Source: Streptomyces mangrovi (GTDB taxonomy: Bacteria; Actinomycetota; Actinomycetes; Streptomycetales; Streptomycetaceae). Taken from it: a stretch of 64,000 nt of DNA. The notes below the pieces were generated by a model. It saw nothing but the letters and a program-made list of their open reading frames with translations, had not been told where the DNA came from and did no database searches. Shown here in pieces: positions 43,272 to 52,108 of this stretch. The position numbers and the translations under genes are program-made. The stretch lies in contig NZ_FOSG01000004.1 in the NCBI RefSeq assembly GCF_900114215.1, positions 124,001 to 188,000 on the forward strand. Reading direction: 5' to 3'. Numbering within the stretch: position 1 is the stretch's first letter; each line of letters begins with the position of its first letter.

Positions 43272-44927
43272 GTGACACAGAGCACGTCCCGAGGCGACGA
43301 CGCCGACTGGTGGCGGGAGTCCGTCGTCTACCAGATATACGTGCCCAGCTTCGCCGACGCCGACGGGGACGGCATGGGCGACCTGAGGGGGGTCACCGAC
43401 CGCCTCGGCCATGTCGCCGAGCTGGGCGCGGACGCGGTGTGGCTGACCCCCTTCTACCGCTCGCCCTGGGCCGACGGCGGCTACGACGTCAGCGACTACC
43501 GCGACGTCGACCCCCGCCACGGCACCCTGGAGGACTTCCGCGAGCTCCTGGAGAGTGCCCACGCCCTGGGGCTGAAGGTCATCGTGGACATCGTCCCCAA
43601 CCACTGCTCCAGCGAGCACCCCTGGTTCGCCGAGGCCCTGGCCTCCCCGCCCGGCTCACCCGCCCGCGACCGCTTCGTCTTCATGGACGGCCGCGGCCCG
43701 GACGGCGGCGAGCCGCCCTCGGACTGGCAGTCCAAGTTCGGCGGCGGGGTGTGGACCCGGGTGCCGGACGGCCAGTGGTACATGCACATCTTCGCCGCCG
43801 AGCAGCCCGACCTGAACTGGGAGAACCCCGAGGTCGCGGCCGAGTTCGAGAGCATCCTGCGATTCTGGCTGGACCTGGGCGTCGACGGTTTCCGCATCGA
43901 CGTGGCGCACGGCATGCGCAAGGACCTCGCCCTGCCGCTGCGCGACACCAACGGATCGGACTCCGCCCCTCTCAACGCGCCGCCCGAGGGGCACGACCAC
44001 CCCTTCTGGGACCGCGACGAGGTCCACGACATCCACCGGGCCTGGCGGAAGATCCTCGACGAGTACACCCCGCCCCGGATCGCCGTCGCCGAGGCGGGCG
44101 TCGGCCAGGCGCGGCTGCCGCTGTACACCCGGCCCGACGAACTCCACCAGGCGTTCAACTTCCCCTATCTACGCTGCCCCTGGGACGCCGGCGCCTACCG
44201 CGAGGTCATCGACTCCTCACTGGAGGGCGCCCGTTCGGTCGGCTCGCTGCCCACCTGGGTGCTGTCCAACCACGACGTGGTGCGCCACCTCAGCCGCCAC
44301 GCCCTGCCCGCCGGCACCGACACCGTCGCCTGGCTGATGTCGGACGGCCGTGAGCCGGCCGCCGACCAGGAGGCGGGCCGCCGCCGGGCCCGCGCCGCCG
44401 CCCTGCTCACCCTGGCGCTGCCCGGTACCGCCTACCTCTACCAGGGCGAGGAACTGGGCCTGCCGGAAGTGGCCGACCTGCCGCGCGAGGCGCTGCGCGA
44501 CCCGATGTGGGAGCGGACCGGGAACACCCGCAGGGGCCGCGACGGCTGCCGCGTACCGCTGCCCTGGGAGCGCTCGGGCCCCTCCTGCGGGTTCGGCCCG
44601 GGCGGAAGCTGGCTGCCGCAGCCCGACGGCTGGGGCGAGCACTCGGTGGAGGCCCAGACCGGCCGGCCGGGCTCCTTCCTGGAGCTGTACCGGACGGCCC
44701 TGAAGACCCGCCGTTCCTTCACCGGGGACGAGAGCTTCACCTGGCTGCCCGCCCGGGACGGCGAGCTGGCCTTCCGCAAGGGCGCCCTGGAGTGCCGGGT
44801 CAACCTCTCCGGCGCCCCGCTGCCCCTGCCGCCCTCCGAGGCCGGGCCGCTGCTGGCCAGTGGCCCGTGCGACGGGCGGACGCTGCCGCCGGACACCGCC
44901 GTCTGGCTGGACGCCCAGCCGCGCTGA
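43272..44927 (+). CDS. GH13 alpha-glucosidase
   Basis: A 551-residue cytoplasmic enzyme. The catalytic barrel shows region I DIVPNHCS (106-113), region II GFRIDVAHG with the nucleophile D210, region III with the general acid E274 in AVAEAG, and region IV LSNHD (331-335). The sequence near the start, VYQIYVPSFADADGDGMGDLRG, is typical of oligo-1,6-glucosidase/alpha-glucosidase subfamilies, hydrolysing maltose, isomaltose or sucrose-like sugars. The GTG has GAGAGGC. No transporter genes are adjacent. A 15-bp hairpin follows. Confidence 0.95.
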   Translation: MTQSTSRGDDADWWRESVVYQIYVPSFADADGDGMGDLRGVTDRLGHVAELGADAVWLTPFYRSPWADGGYDVSDYRDVDPRHGTLEDFRELLESAHALGLKVIVDIVPNHCSSEHPWFAEALASPPGSPARDRFVFMDGRGPDGGEPPSDWQSKFGGGVWTRVPDGQWYMHIFAAEQPDLNWENPEVAAEFESILRFWLDLGVDGFRIDVAHGMRKDLALPLRDTNGSDSAPLNAPPEGHDHPFWDRDEVHDIHRAWRKILDEYTPPRIAVAEAGVGQARLPLYTRPDELHQAFNFPYLRCPWDAGAYREVIDSSLEGARSVGSLPTWVLSNHDVVRHLSRHALPAGTDTVAWLMSDGREPAADQEAGRRRARAAALLTLALPGTAYLYQGEELGLPEVADLPREALRDPMWERTGNTRRGRDGCRVPLPWERSGPSCGFGPGGSWLPQPDGWGEHSVEAQTGRPGSFLELYRTALKTRRSFTGDESFTWLPARDGELAFRKGALECRVNLSGAPLPLPPSEAGPLLASGPCDGRTLPPDTAVWLDAQPR

Positions 44928-44985
44928 CCACAAGGCCCCGCGAAGGCCCTGTTGCCGGCCGTGCCGGGGCGCCGCCGGGGTGCCA

Positions 44986-45021
44986 CCGGGCCGCTGACGC
45001 CGCCGTGCGTCAGCGGCCCGG
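44986..45021. terminator. 15-bp bidirectional hairpin
   Basis: Arms 44986-45000 and 45007-45021 pair perfectly around CGCCGT between the GH13 gene (plus) and the Gly-rich membrane protein (minus). Confidence 0.82.
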
Positions 45022-45070
45022 CACGTTCAGCCGGCGCTGACGCGGGGCCGGAGGGGCCGGGGGAGGGGGC

Positions 45071-46456
45071 TCAGAAGTCGCCCCCGCCACCGAAGCCGCC
45101 CCCGAAATCCCCGCCTCCGAAGCCCCCGCCGAAGTCGCCTCCGCCTCCGCCTCCGAAGCCTCCGCCGAAGTCCCCACCGTTCTCGCCGCCGTAACCCCAG
45201 CCGGGCCCGTAGCCGTAGCCCCAGCCGCCCATGCTGCTGCCCAGGACCGTTCCGAAGAGCAGGCCCGGCAGCAGCATCGAGCCGTAGCCTCCGTAGTAGC
45301 CGCCCATCCACGGACCGTAGGCCGGGCCCGCGTCCCAGTAGGGCACCCGCTCACCGGTCGCCGTCGGCACGGTCCGCACCGCCGGGTCCAGGCCGTCGTC
45401 GAGCCGGGCGGCGTCGGCCGCGCAGACCGGCACCTCACGGGGTGAGCCGCCCGGGGGCGCCCACTCCACATCGCGCGCGGACGGCCCGTGCCGGGGGTCG
45501 AAGAAGCACGGCGGCCGCCGCTGGGGCGGCTCCCGCCCCTCCCGCCGGGCGTCCAGCACCGCCAGGGCGAACCGGCCGTCCTCCAGCGCCTCGGACACCG
45601 CCCGTACGTCGCCGGGGCGGCGGGCCGCGTCGGAGGCCTCCTTGGCCTTCTCGTACGCGTCCAGAGCCCGTCGGTAGTCGTCGAGCATCTCCGGGGTGAC
45701 ACCGGGGGCGGAGGGGGAGAAGTCGAGCCGGTCCAGGGCCTCGCCGTAGGAGGTGATGTCCTCCTGGACCGCCGCCCGCACCTGCTCCAGTTCGGCCCGC
45801 TCCTCCTCCTGCCGCCGCTTGCGCGAGCGCCGTGTCAGGAACAGGCCACCGAACGCGAGCACCGCCAGCACGGCCAGGAAGCCCACCAGGACGCCGGCGC
45901 CACCGGTTCCGCCGGTGGTGTCCCGGTCGCCGTAACCGCCCGTGCCGCCGTCGGTGCGCGCGGCCGACTGCACGTCGGTGACGAAGCCGCTGAGGATCCG
46001 GTCCGGTTCACCGGAGTGCTCCCGCAGATTGCGCTGGGCCAGCTCACTGGCCGTCGAACCGGCCAGCACGCCGGCGTCCGAGGCCGCGCCGAACTGCGAG
46101 CCCAGCGCGACGGCGTACACGCCGGGGCGTCCCACCTCCGAGCGCAGCCGGTCGAAGACGGCGTCGCCTCCGTAGGAGGAGTCGTCGGGCAGGACGGCGA
46201 TGTAGACGGGGACGTCGCCGGCCCGGATCTGCTCGGTGAGCCGGTCGGCCTCGGACTTCGAGAGCTTGTCGGAGGCGGCCGGATCGACGTAGACGGGATC
46301 GTCCCGCAGCGCGGCGGCGACCTCGTCGAGGCCGGTGGCCGCCCGGGCGCCGCCCGCGGGGGAGAGGAGGGCGGTGGTGAGGGCGAGCAGGACGGCCCAG
46401 AGCAGAGTCGCCCGCCGCCCCCGGAGTATGTGAGAGATGGGGCGGTTTGTCCTCAT
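45071..46456 (-). CDS. Membrane protein with TPM/YgcG-like layout and FGGG-repeat tail
   Basis: A 461-residue protein: signal peptide (hydrophobic 14-34, GGARAA), an extracytoplasmic domain to about 165 (VPVYIAVLP, GVYAVALGSQFG), a transmembrane helix near 188-208 followed by RRSRKRRQ, a helical cytoplasmic part (AALRD, DEYRRALDAYEKAKEA) and a C-terminal third rich in Gly, Tyr, Trp and Phe. The last 35 residues are DFGGGFGGG-type repeats. This order resembles the TPM/YgcG family, whose tails are also FGGG-rich, but the N-domain match is weak. The function is unknown. Confidence 0.78.
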   Translation of the reverse strand: MRTNRPISHILRGRRATLLWAVLLALTTALLSPAGGARAATGLDEVAAALRDDPVYVDPAASDKLSKSEADRLTEQIRAGDVPVYIAVLPDDSSYGGDAVFDRLRSEVGRPGVYAVALGSQFGAASDAGVLAGSTASELAQRNLREHSGEPDRILSGFVTDVQSAARTDGGTGGYGDRDTTGGTGGAGVLVGFLAVLAVLAFGGLFLTRRSRKRRQEEERAELEQVRAAVQEDITSYGEALDRLDFSPSAPGVTPEMLDDYRRALDAYEKAKEASDAARRPGDVRAVSEALEDGRFALAVLDARREGREPPQRRPPCFFDPRHGPSARDVEWAPPGGSPREVPVCAADAARLDDGLDPAVRTVPTATGERVPYWDAGPAYGPWMGGYYGGYGSMLLPGLLFGTVLGSSMGGWGYGYGPGWGYGGENGGDFGGGFGGGGGGDFGGGFGGGDFGGGFGGGGDF

Positions 46457-46541
46457 GGTGTCCCGCTACCCAGCCGCCGTCCGGTCACCCGGGAACGCCG
46501 GGGAAAAGTGTGCGCGGACGCGGGGGTGGGGTCCGTTGCGG

Positions 46542-46567
46542 GGAACATCCCAGGATGGTTTACGGTT
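46542..46567 (+). promoter_or_regulatory. Possible ECF-type promoter
   Basis: GGAAC (46542-46546) and CGGTT (46563-46567) are spaced 16 bases, the general form of ECF sigma promoters. It lies in the 397-base gap between the Gly-rich protein and the next plus-strand gene; GGTT...AACC around it forms a small dyad. The downstream 270 bases are GC-rich, contain a GGCCCCGG/CCGGGGCC dyad near 46650 and no obvious gene. Confidence 0.35.
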
Positions 46568-46853
46568 GAACCAGATGCGGGTGCCGACGGACGCGAAGGC
46601 GCCTCTTCCCCCGGGCGCAGCCCTCCGGGCACCCGCCTCCCAGCCGGCCCCGGTCGAGTTCTCCCCCGTCTCGGCCGGGGCCTTCCCTTTCTTACTCCAC
46701 GGCCCCCTCCACGGGGCGCCTCGCGGGGGAGCCGCCGGAGCGCGGCCGTACCATGGAAGACGTCCCGGCCGCCCGGAGCGGGAGCCCGGTCCGCCCTTCC
46801 TCCTTCACCCCCCGCACGGATTCCAGCTCTGCACGGAGGCCGCGTTGTCCTCG

Positions 46854-47219
46854 ATGTCCTCGATCTCGATCGGAACCGCCCGCCACTTCCACCCCGCGGG
46901 AACCCCGGGGGAGATCTGCCGCGACCACAACCGCGCCGCCCTGGCCACCGTGGTGGCCGCCGAGGCGCGCCGCAGGGGATACGGGCCGGACCTGAGCGAC
47001 GAGCAGATCGACGAGTGCGCCGAGGCCGCCGGGCGCAAGTCCCCCTCGCCCACTTCCCGGAAGGCGATCCGGGCCGCCCTCGGGCCGCCGATCACCGCCG
47101 ACGATCCACCTCAGGCCGTGGCGGCGGCCGTCTTCGACGCGCTGCCCTCGAACCCGGTGCGGGTGGTCGGGCGTGACGGCCGGGAGTTCTTCCTGGTACC
47201 ACTCCCGGCCACCGCCTGA
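46854..47219 (+). CDS. Hypothetical protein
   Basis: A 121-residue soluble protein of unknown family. It begins with a histidine-containing stretch (TARHFHPAG), then helical LATVVAAEARRRGYG, DEQIDECAEAAGR and SRKAIRAALG, and ends with strands VRVVGRDGREFFLVPLP. A TTG at 46845 has GGAGG at five bases and is an attractive alternative start adding three residues; the ATG itself is 14 bases from that site. The frame is open a long way upstream but that part looks non-coding. Confidence 0.6.
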   Translation: MSSISIGTARHFHPAGTPGEICRDHNRAALATVVAAEARRRGYGPDLSDEQIDECAEAAGRKSPSPTSRKAIRAALGPPITADDPPQAVAAAVFDALPSNPVRVVGRDGREFFLVPLPATA

Positions 47220-47269
47220 CGGCAGCGCCCGGCGCCCACGTCCTCAGGGGCGGTCCGGTCGGGTCCGGG

Positions 47270-47440
47270 TCATTCGGGGCGGTGCTGCGCCTCGCCCAGC
47301 TCTCTCCAGTCCAGGACCTCACGGGTCTCGCGCAGTATTCGCTCGGCCGCCTCGCGCGTCTCGGTGGGGACGTCCCCGAGCTCCTCCAGCAGACCCTCGT
47401 AGATCGGCGGGTGCTCGGTCCGGGTCGCGGTGGTCGCCAT
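47270..47440 (-). CDS. Small hypothetical protein
   Basis: A 56-residue acidic protein, mostly helical: PIYEGLLEELGDVP, TREAAERILRETREVLDW. No cysteine or membrane segment. The ATG has GAGAGAGG upstream. It converges with the previous gene. A TCACGG-GTG-CCGTGA dyad lies just upstream at 47463-47477 and may be its operator. The remaining gap to 47768 is GC-rich without a recognisable gene. Confidence 0.55.
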   Translation of the reverse strand: MATTATRTEHPPIYEGLLEELGDVPTETREAAERILRETREVLDWRELGEAQHRPE

Positions 47441-47767
47441 GGTGCGGATCCTCTCTCTCGTGTCACGGGTGCCGTGAGCGACCCGTGGTGCGGTCGTTCG
47501 CCGCGCCCCAGATCGTTTCACGTGCCGGTCGCGTGCCCGCCGCCGCGCCCGCCATCCGGGCACGCCCGCCGCGGGCACGTCCGGCCGTGGTGCGGCTGCG
47601 AACCAGCGGGCGGCTACCCGCGGCGGCGGTGGTCATGCCGCGGGCCGGGGAGACCTGCGCCACCCGCCGCGGCGGCGATGAGTTCCCCGCACCGCGCCGG
47701 TCTCCACACATGCGCGCCCGTACGGTGCCGCGCGAACCGGCACACCCGCGAGAGGAAGGAACGCGAG

Positions 47768-48382
47768 ATGACCGCGATGCCCGATCTGGAGCCCCCGGCC
47801 CGGCGCATGGCCCTGGTGCTGGAGAACGTCGCCGACGAGCGGCTCTCCGCACCGACCCCGTGCGAGGGGAGCACCGTCGGCGACCTGATCCACCATGTGC
47901 TCGGCCTGAGCGTCGCCTTCCGGGACGCCGCCCGCAAGGACCTGGGCCCCGCCACCCGGACCGATCCCTCCGCCTCCCGGCCCTCCGCCGCGCTGCTGCC
48001 CGCCGACTGGCGCGACGCCGTACCCCGCGCCCTGGACGGACTCGTCGCGGCATGGCGGGAACCCGCGGCGTGGGAGGGGGTCACCCAGGCGGGCGGCGTC
48101 ACACTGCCGGCCGCGGTGGCGGGACGTGTCGCCCTGAACGAGCTCCTCATACACGGCTGGGACATCGCCCGCGCCACCGGCCAGGAGTACGACTGCGACG
48201 AGACGAGCCTGCGGGTGTCGGTCGGCCTGCTGTCGCAGTCGACGGACGAGGCGGAGAGGGCGGGGACGTTCGGCCCCGTCGTCGAGGTCCCCGACGGCTC
48301 CCCGCTGCTGGACCGTGCCGTCGGCCTCAGCGGCAGGGAGCCCTCCTGGAACCCCGGGGCCGCTTCGGCGCGTCTGGGCTAG
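47768..48382 (+). CDS. TIGR03086-type metal-binding DinB-fold protein
   Basis: A 204-residue protein of the maleylpyruvate-isomerase-N/DinB superfamily. The start has LENVADERLSAPTPCEGSTVGDLIHHVLG, where PTPCxxWTVxDL-HH gives the first metal His; ALNELLIHGWDIARATGQ gives the second. The TIGR03086 subgroup is common in actinomycetes with unknown thiol-dependent (mycothiol) chemistry. The ATG has GAGAGGAAGGA. The nearby genes give no further hint. Confidence 0.92.
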   Translation: MTAMPDLEPPARRMALVLENVADERLSAPTPCEGSTVGDLIHHVLGLSVAFRDAARKDLGPATRTDPSASRPSAALLPADWRDAVPRALDGLVAAWREPAAWEGVTQAGGVTLPAAVAGRVALNELLIHGWDIARATGQEYDCDETSLRVSVGLLSQSTDEAERAGTFGPVVEVPDGSPLLDRAVGLSGREPSWNPGAASARLG

Positions 48383-48445
48383 CATCGAAGGCGGCCACGG
48401 ACGGACGGGGCCGCGGGGGAGCGGACCGTGGGGAGGGGAGCGTAC

Positions 48446-48817
48446 ATGCCGTACGGCAGGCACTCACGCCGTGCGCACACGCCCCGCGCACTGCGGTGGC
48501 ACACCACCCTCCGGCCGCTCGCACTCCTGGTGCACCCGGCGCTGACGGCGCTGCTGGTGCTCCTGACGGGCCTCCAGCCCGCCCACGGCGGCGGTCTGGC
48601 GGAGGCCGCCGCGGCCCTCGCCGCCGCCGCGGGCACGGCGCTTGCCGTGGCCGCCCTCCGCACCGCGTGCCGCGCCCGGCCCGCGCCGCCCGCGCGCGTC
48701 CGCACCGCCCTGCGCGACCGGGAACGCCGTACCGCCTTCCTGCCGCAGCGCGACCCCGACGCCTCGGGCCGCCCGCGGCCCCGGGCCCCCGGCCGTCCCC
48801 TCCCGACGGCCGGGTAG
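48446..48817 (+). CDS. DUF6412-type membrane protein
   Basis: A 123-residue protein with a basic start, a hydrophobic segment at 24-42 (LRPLALLVHPALTALLVLLTG), a second at 52-71 (Ala-rich) and a basic Pro-rich tail containing ERRTAFLPQRDPDA. The ATG has GGGAGGGG. This family usually precedes a YidC/Oxa1-like gene, as here 105 bases downstream, and may help its product; no function has been assigned as far as I know. Confidence 0.72.
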   Translation: MPYGRHSRRAHTPRALRWHTTLRPLALLVHPALTALLVLLTGLQPAHGGGLAEAAAALAAAAGTALAVAALRTACRARPAPPARVRTALRDRERRTAFLPQRDPDASGRPRPRAPGRPLPTAG

Positions 48818-48922
48818 GCGCGGGAGAACCGCGGCGGATCCTTCGCCGGGGCCGCGCCCGCACGGCTCGTCACGCCGACGTCCGATCAGTCCGGCACGAC
48901 GAGGCCCCGGGAGGGCTCAGCC

Positions 48923-49693
48923 ATGTCCGTCATCGTCCATCTCCTCGCGCTGCTGGCCGGCGCGCTCGAACCGCTCTTCGCCACCTTCGCGACCGCCGCC
49001 GCGATCGTGGTGGCCACCGTGTGCGTACGCGCCCTGCTCCACCCCCTGGCCCGGGCCGGGGCGCGGGCGGAGAAGGCCCGCGCCCGCCTCGCCCCGCAGA
49101 CCGCCGAGCTCAGGAAGCGGCATGCCGCGGACCCCGAGCGGCTGCGGCGCGCCCTGCTGGAACTGCACACCCGTGAGGGGGTCTCGCCGGCGGCCGGCTG
49201 CCTGCCGATGCTGGCGCAGCTGCCCGTCTTCTTCGTGATGTACCGGCTGTTCACGGCGGAGCGGGTGGACGGAGAACCCAACGGGCTGCTGGAGGACCGG
49301 CTGGGAGCGGCCCCGCTGGGCGGGGTCTACGCCGACGCGCTCGCGGACGGCGGGTTCCTCGGCCCGCAGGGGCTGGTGTACCTCGGCCTGTTCGCGGTGA
49401 TCGCCGCCGTGGCGGCCTGGACGTACCGGCGGGCGCGCGCGGCGGCGCACCGGGCGGAGCTGCCCGGAGCGCCGGGCCTGGCGAGGCTCCTGCCGCTGCT
49501 CTCCTTCGGCACCCTGGCGACCGCCGCGTTCGTCCCGCTGGCCGCCGGGGTCTACCTGGCCACGACCACGGCGTGGACGGCGGCGGAGCGGGCGCTGCTG
49601 CACCGCGACCGCGGCGCGGTCACGCCGTGCCGGACAGCCCCTGGTGCTGGAGGATGCCCCGCGCCCGGTCGGCGTGCCCGCCGCGCACGATGA
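48923..49693 (+). CDS. YidC/Oxa1-family membrane protein insertase paralogue
   Basis: A 256-residue polytopic protein. Hydrophobic segments are near 5-35, 95-110, 150-170 and 190-212. Family motifs are VRALLHPLARAGARAEKARARLAPQ (Oxa1 conserved cytoplasmic region after helix 1), LRRALLELHTREGVSPAAGCLPMLAQLPVFFVMYRLF and LLPLLSFGTLATAAFVPLAAGVY. The main YidC of an actinomycete is larger and sits near the origin, so this is a second copy. Its end overlaps the convergent stress gene by 74 bases. The ATG lacks a clear ribosome site. Confidence 0.9.
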   Translation: MSVIVHLLALLAGALEPLFATFATAAAIVVATVCVRALLHPLARAGARAEKARARLAPQTAELRKRHAADPERLRRALLELHTREGVSPAAGCLPMLAQLPVFFVMYRLFTAERVDGEPNGLLEDRLGAAPLGGVYADALADGGFLGPQGLVYLGLFAVIAAVAAWTYRRARAAAHRAELPGAPGLARLLPLLSFGTLATAAFVPLAAGVYLATTTAWTAAERALLHRDRGAVTPCRTAPGAGGCPAPGRRARRAR

Positions 49694-50111
49694 CGTCGTA
49701 GCGGGCGGCGGCCAGGGACCGGGTGGAGGAGAAGTCGCGCCTCCCGCCGGTCGCGGCGTGGCTGACGAACCCGAAGACCGCCCCCCACAGCGCACCGATG
49801 AGGATGCCGCCGAGGATCAGCCCGAGCCAGGCCCCGCCGGTGGTGAACAGCCCCACCAGCAGACCGATGAAGAGGCCGAACCAGGCGCCGCTGGCGGCGC
49901 CCATGGCGGATGCCCGGCCCTTGGTCATCCGCCCGGTGACATGCTCGACCAGGCGCAGGTCGGAGCCGACGATGTCGATGTGCTCCACGGGGAACTTCTC
50001 GTCGGAGAGGCGGTCCACGGCGGTCTGGGCCTCCTCGTAGGAGGAGTAGCCGGCCACCGTGTTCCAGGCGTCGCTGACCGGGTTCACGGGGTTCGGTTCG
50101 ATGCTGGCCAT
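49620..50111 (-). CDS. General stress protein 17M-like membrane protein
   Basis: A 163-residue protein. The first half is a YflT-like fold (YSSYEEAQTAVDRLSDEKFPVEHIDIVGSDLRLVEHVTGRMTKGRA); the middle has a Gly-rich double hydrophobic hairpin (about 72-115, GAWFGLFIGLLVGLF and LGLILGGILIGALWGAVFG); the tail AARYDVIVRGGHADRARGIL closes it. This family is induced in stationary phase in Bacillus and mycobacteria; role unknown. It converges on the YidC paralogue and overlaps its 3' end by 74 bases. The ATG follows AAGGGGAG. Confidence 0.9.
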   Translation of the reverse strand: MASIEPNPVNPVSDAWNTVAGYSSYEEAQTAVDRLSDEKFPVEHIDIVGSDLRLVEHVTGRMTKGRASAMGAASGAWFGLFIGLLVGLFTTGGAWLGLILGGILIGALWGAVFGFVSHAATGGRRDFSSTRSLAAARYDVIVRGGHADRARGILQHQGLSGTA

Positions 50112-50208
50112 CTCGTGCTCCCCTTGTGGGAATATCCGTTATGGCCCGCCTTCCCCGGCTGCCGCCCCTTCATGGGCGCCGGGGAGGGCCGAGGGCCGCC
50201 CGCGGGCA

Positions 50209-51351
50209 TCAGGAGGTGAGCAGTACGCCCGCGTAGGAGACCCCGGCGACGACCACCCACGAGCAGGCCCCGAGTACGGCCAGCCGCACGCCGGTGCGCG
50301 CCAGGGTGGGCAGGTGGACGGCGCTGCCCAGGCCGACGAGCGCGGCGGCGAGGACGAACTCCCGGACCGCCGCGGCGGCCTCCAGCGCGTCGGCCGGGAC
50401 GGCCCCGGTGGTGCGCACGGCCACCGCCGCCAGGAACCCGGCCACGAACAGCGGAACCAGCGGGGGGCGCCTGCCGCCGGGCTCCCCGTCACCGGATGCC
50501 CGGCCGCCCCGGCCGCTGCGGACGCCCCGGACGGCCGAGACGGTCACCGCCGCGACCAGCGGAGCCAGCAGCAGCACCCGCATCAGCTTCACCAGCACCG
50601 CCTCGCCCAGCGCCGTCTCGCCCGCGGTCCGGGCGGCCGCCACCACCTGGCCCACGTCGTGCACACCGGCGCCGACCCAGCGCCCGAACTGGGCACCGTC
50701 CAGGCCGAGGGGATGGTGCAGCAGCGGCAGGACGACGATGGCCAGCGTGCCGCACAGGGTCACCAGGGCCACGGAGGCGGCCGTGTCCCGCTCGTCGCTG
50801 CCGCGCGCCTGACCGACCGCGCCGATCGCGGAGGCCCCGCAGATCGAGTAGCCGGTGGCGACCAGCAGCGGCTGGTCCCCGCGCAGTCCGAGCCGGCGGC
50901 CCAGCCACAGGGTGCCGAAGAAGGTCGAGGCCACCACAGTCAGCACCATGCCGACGGTCGCCCAGCCCAGCCCCAGTACGTCGCCCAGGCTCAGCTCCAG
51001 GCCCAGCAGCACCACACCGGCGCGCATCAGCCGCTTCCCGGCCATGGAGAGTCCGGGGCGGCCGGCGCCGGAGGCGAACCGGCCCGTCCCCGGCAGGTGG
51101 GCGGCGGCCACGCCCAGCACGACCGCCGCGGTCAGCATCGGCACCCCCGGCAGCAGCCGGTGCACGGCCCAGGCCAGCGCCGTGCCGCCCGCGGCGAGGG
51201 CGAGACCGGGCAGCGGATCCGGCACGCCCCGGCGCGGGGGGTTCGGCCCGGCCGGACGCGCCGGAGTGCGCTCGCCGTCCCCGTGCTCGCCGGTGTGCTT
51301 GTCGCCGTGCTCGCCGGTGTGCCGCCGCGGACGCTGTCCGAGCAGCGCCAT
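50209..51351 (-). CDS. YeiH-family putative sulfate/sulfite exporter
   Basis: A 380-residue membrane protein with about ten hydrophobic segments. Conserved parts are AAVVLGVAAAHL, KRLMRAGVVLLGLELSL, the LLVATGYSICGASAIGAVG motif, VALVTLCGTLAIVVLPLL and WVGAGVHDVGQVVAAA; this is the YeiH (UPF0324/Cons_hypoth698) family. A Pro/His-rich cytoplasmic start of 45 residues contains an H-T-G-E-H-G-D repeat. The ATG shares one base with the stop of the upstream cysteine dioxygenase (TGATG), so the two are coupled. Its role as exporter of the sulfite or sulfate produced from cysteine is inferred. Confidence 0.9.
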   Translation of the reverse strand: MALLGQRPRRHTGEHGDKHTGEHGDGERTPARPAGPNPPRRGVPDPLPGLALAAGGTALAWAVHRLLPGVPMLTAAVVLGVAAAHLPGTGRFASGAGRPGLSMAGKRLMRAGVVLLGLELSLGDVLGLGWATVGMVLTVVASTFFGTLWLGRRLGLRGDQPLLVATGYSICGASAIGAVGQARGSDERDTAASVALVTLCGTLAIVVLPLLHHPLGLDGAQFGRWVGAGVHDVGQVVAAARTAGETALGEAVLVKLMRVLLLAPLVAAVTVSAVRGVRSGRGGRASGDGEPGGRRPPLVPLFVAGFLAAVAVRTTGAVPADALEAAAAVREFVLAAALVGLGSAVHLPTLARTGVRLAVLGACSWVVVAGVSYAGVLLTS

Positions 51352-51992
51352 CAGCGGTCTGCGGGGAGGTCGTAGACCCGGCGGACGCTGCTGCCCAGCC
51401 GGGAGACGTCGGCTCCGTAGACATGGATGGACACGGCCTTGTCCGAGCCGCCGTTCCAGACCCGGTGGATGTCGCCGGGGGGCGCGAAGCCGCACACCGA
51501 GCCCTGCGGGTTCACCGCGTCCTCGGTGGCGATCAGCCGCGCCCGGCCGTCCGGGGAGTCGGAGGGCAGCAGTCGGTAGCGGCGTTCGTGCTCCTCGCCC
51601 TCGTGGACTCCGGTGACGCACCAGGAGACGTGGTCGTGCACGGAGGTGCGCTGGCCGGGCAGCCAGACGAGGGCCACGAGCGAGAAACTGCCGTCGGCCT
51701 CGGCGTGCAGCAGGTGCTGGCGGTAGCGCTCGGGATCGCCCTCGCACTGCTCGGGAGTGAGCAGGTCGGGGGCGCCCAGGTGGGGCGCCAGCTTCTCGCC
51801 GACCAGATACGCGGTCGGGTCCGGCGGCAGGCCCCGCCCCACGGCCGCGCGGATGTCCGCGACGAGAGCGGCGAGGCGGCCGGTCGTCCGTGGGCCGGCG
51901 GCACGGGCGGCCGGGCCGACGGCGGTGTGTGCGGGGTGTGCGGTGGAGGAGAGCGAAGCGGCCATGCCCGCAGCGTCGCGCCGATCACCCAT
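51351..51992 (-). CDS. Cysteine dioxygenase family protein
   Basis: A 213-residue cupin. The iron ligands are H119 and H121 in SVHDHVSWCV and H176 in GDIHRVWN; C125 directly after the first motif is at the position of the Cys of the Cys-Tyr cross-link in cysteine dioxygenases. The enzyme would oxidise cysteine to cysteinesulfinate, which decays to pyruvate and sulfite. The start at 51992 is uncertain; an ATG at 51965 (MAASLSS) is equally possible because neither has a strong ribosome site. The gene overlaps the exporter start by one base. Confidence 0.92.
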   Translation of the reverse strand: MGDRRDAAGMAASLSSTAHPAHTAVGPAARAAGPRTTGRLAALVADIRAAVGRGLPPDPTAYLVGEKLAPHLGAPDLLTPEQCEGDPERYRQHLLHAEADGSFSLVALVWLPGQRTSVHDHVSWCVTGVHEGEEHERRYRLLPSDSPDGRARLIATEDAVNPQGSVCGFAPPGDIHRVWNGGSDKAVSIHVYGADVSRLGSSVRRVYDLPADR

Positions 51993-52019
51993 CACGTCCA
52001 ACGAGGGTTTCTTTGCGGT

Positions 52020-52041
52020 TCCCAAAATTCCGCTTATGGGA
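52020..52041. promoter_or_regulatory. Candidate LysR site upstream of the cysteine dioxygenase
   Basis: TCCCA (52020-52024) and TGGGA (52037-52041) form a dyad with an AT-rich 12-base centre, 30-50 bases before the cysteine dioxygenase start. It suits the LysR regulator encoded just upstream. Confidence 0.45.
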
Positions 52042-52108
52042 GAGTGCTGAGGACACGTGGAGAACGGGCGGAGAACGGGCGGAGGAACGGGCCGCCCGGC
52101 GGCCGGTC

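Noticed and set aside
46575..46853. In-frame N-terminal extension (MRVPTDAK...) of the hypothetical gene at 46854
   Set aside because: It is Pro/Ala/Gly-rich without structure, contains a hairpin, and a GGAGG lies at 46835 close to the chosen start.
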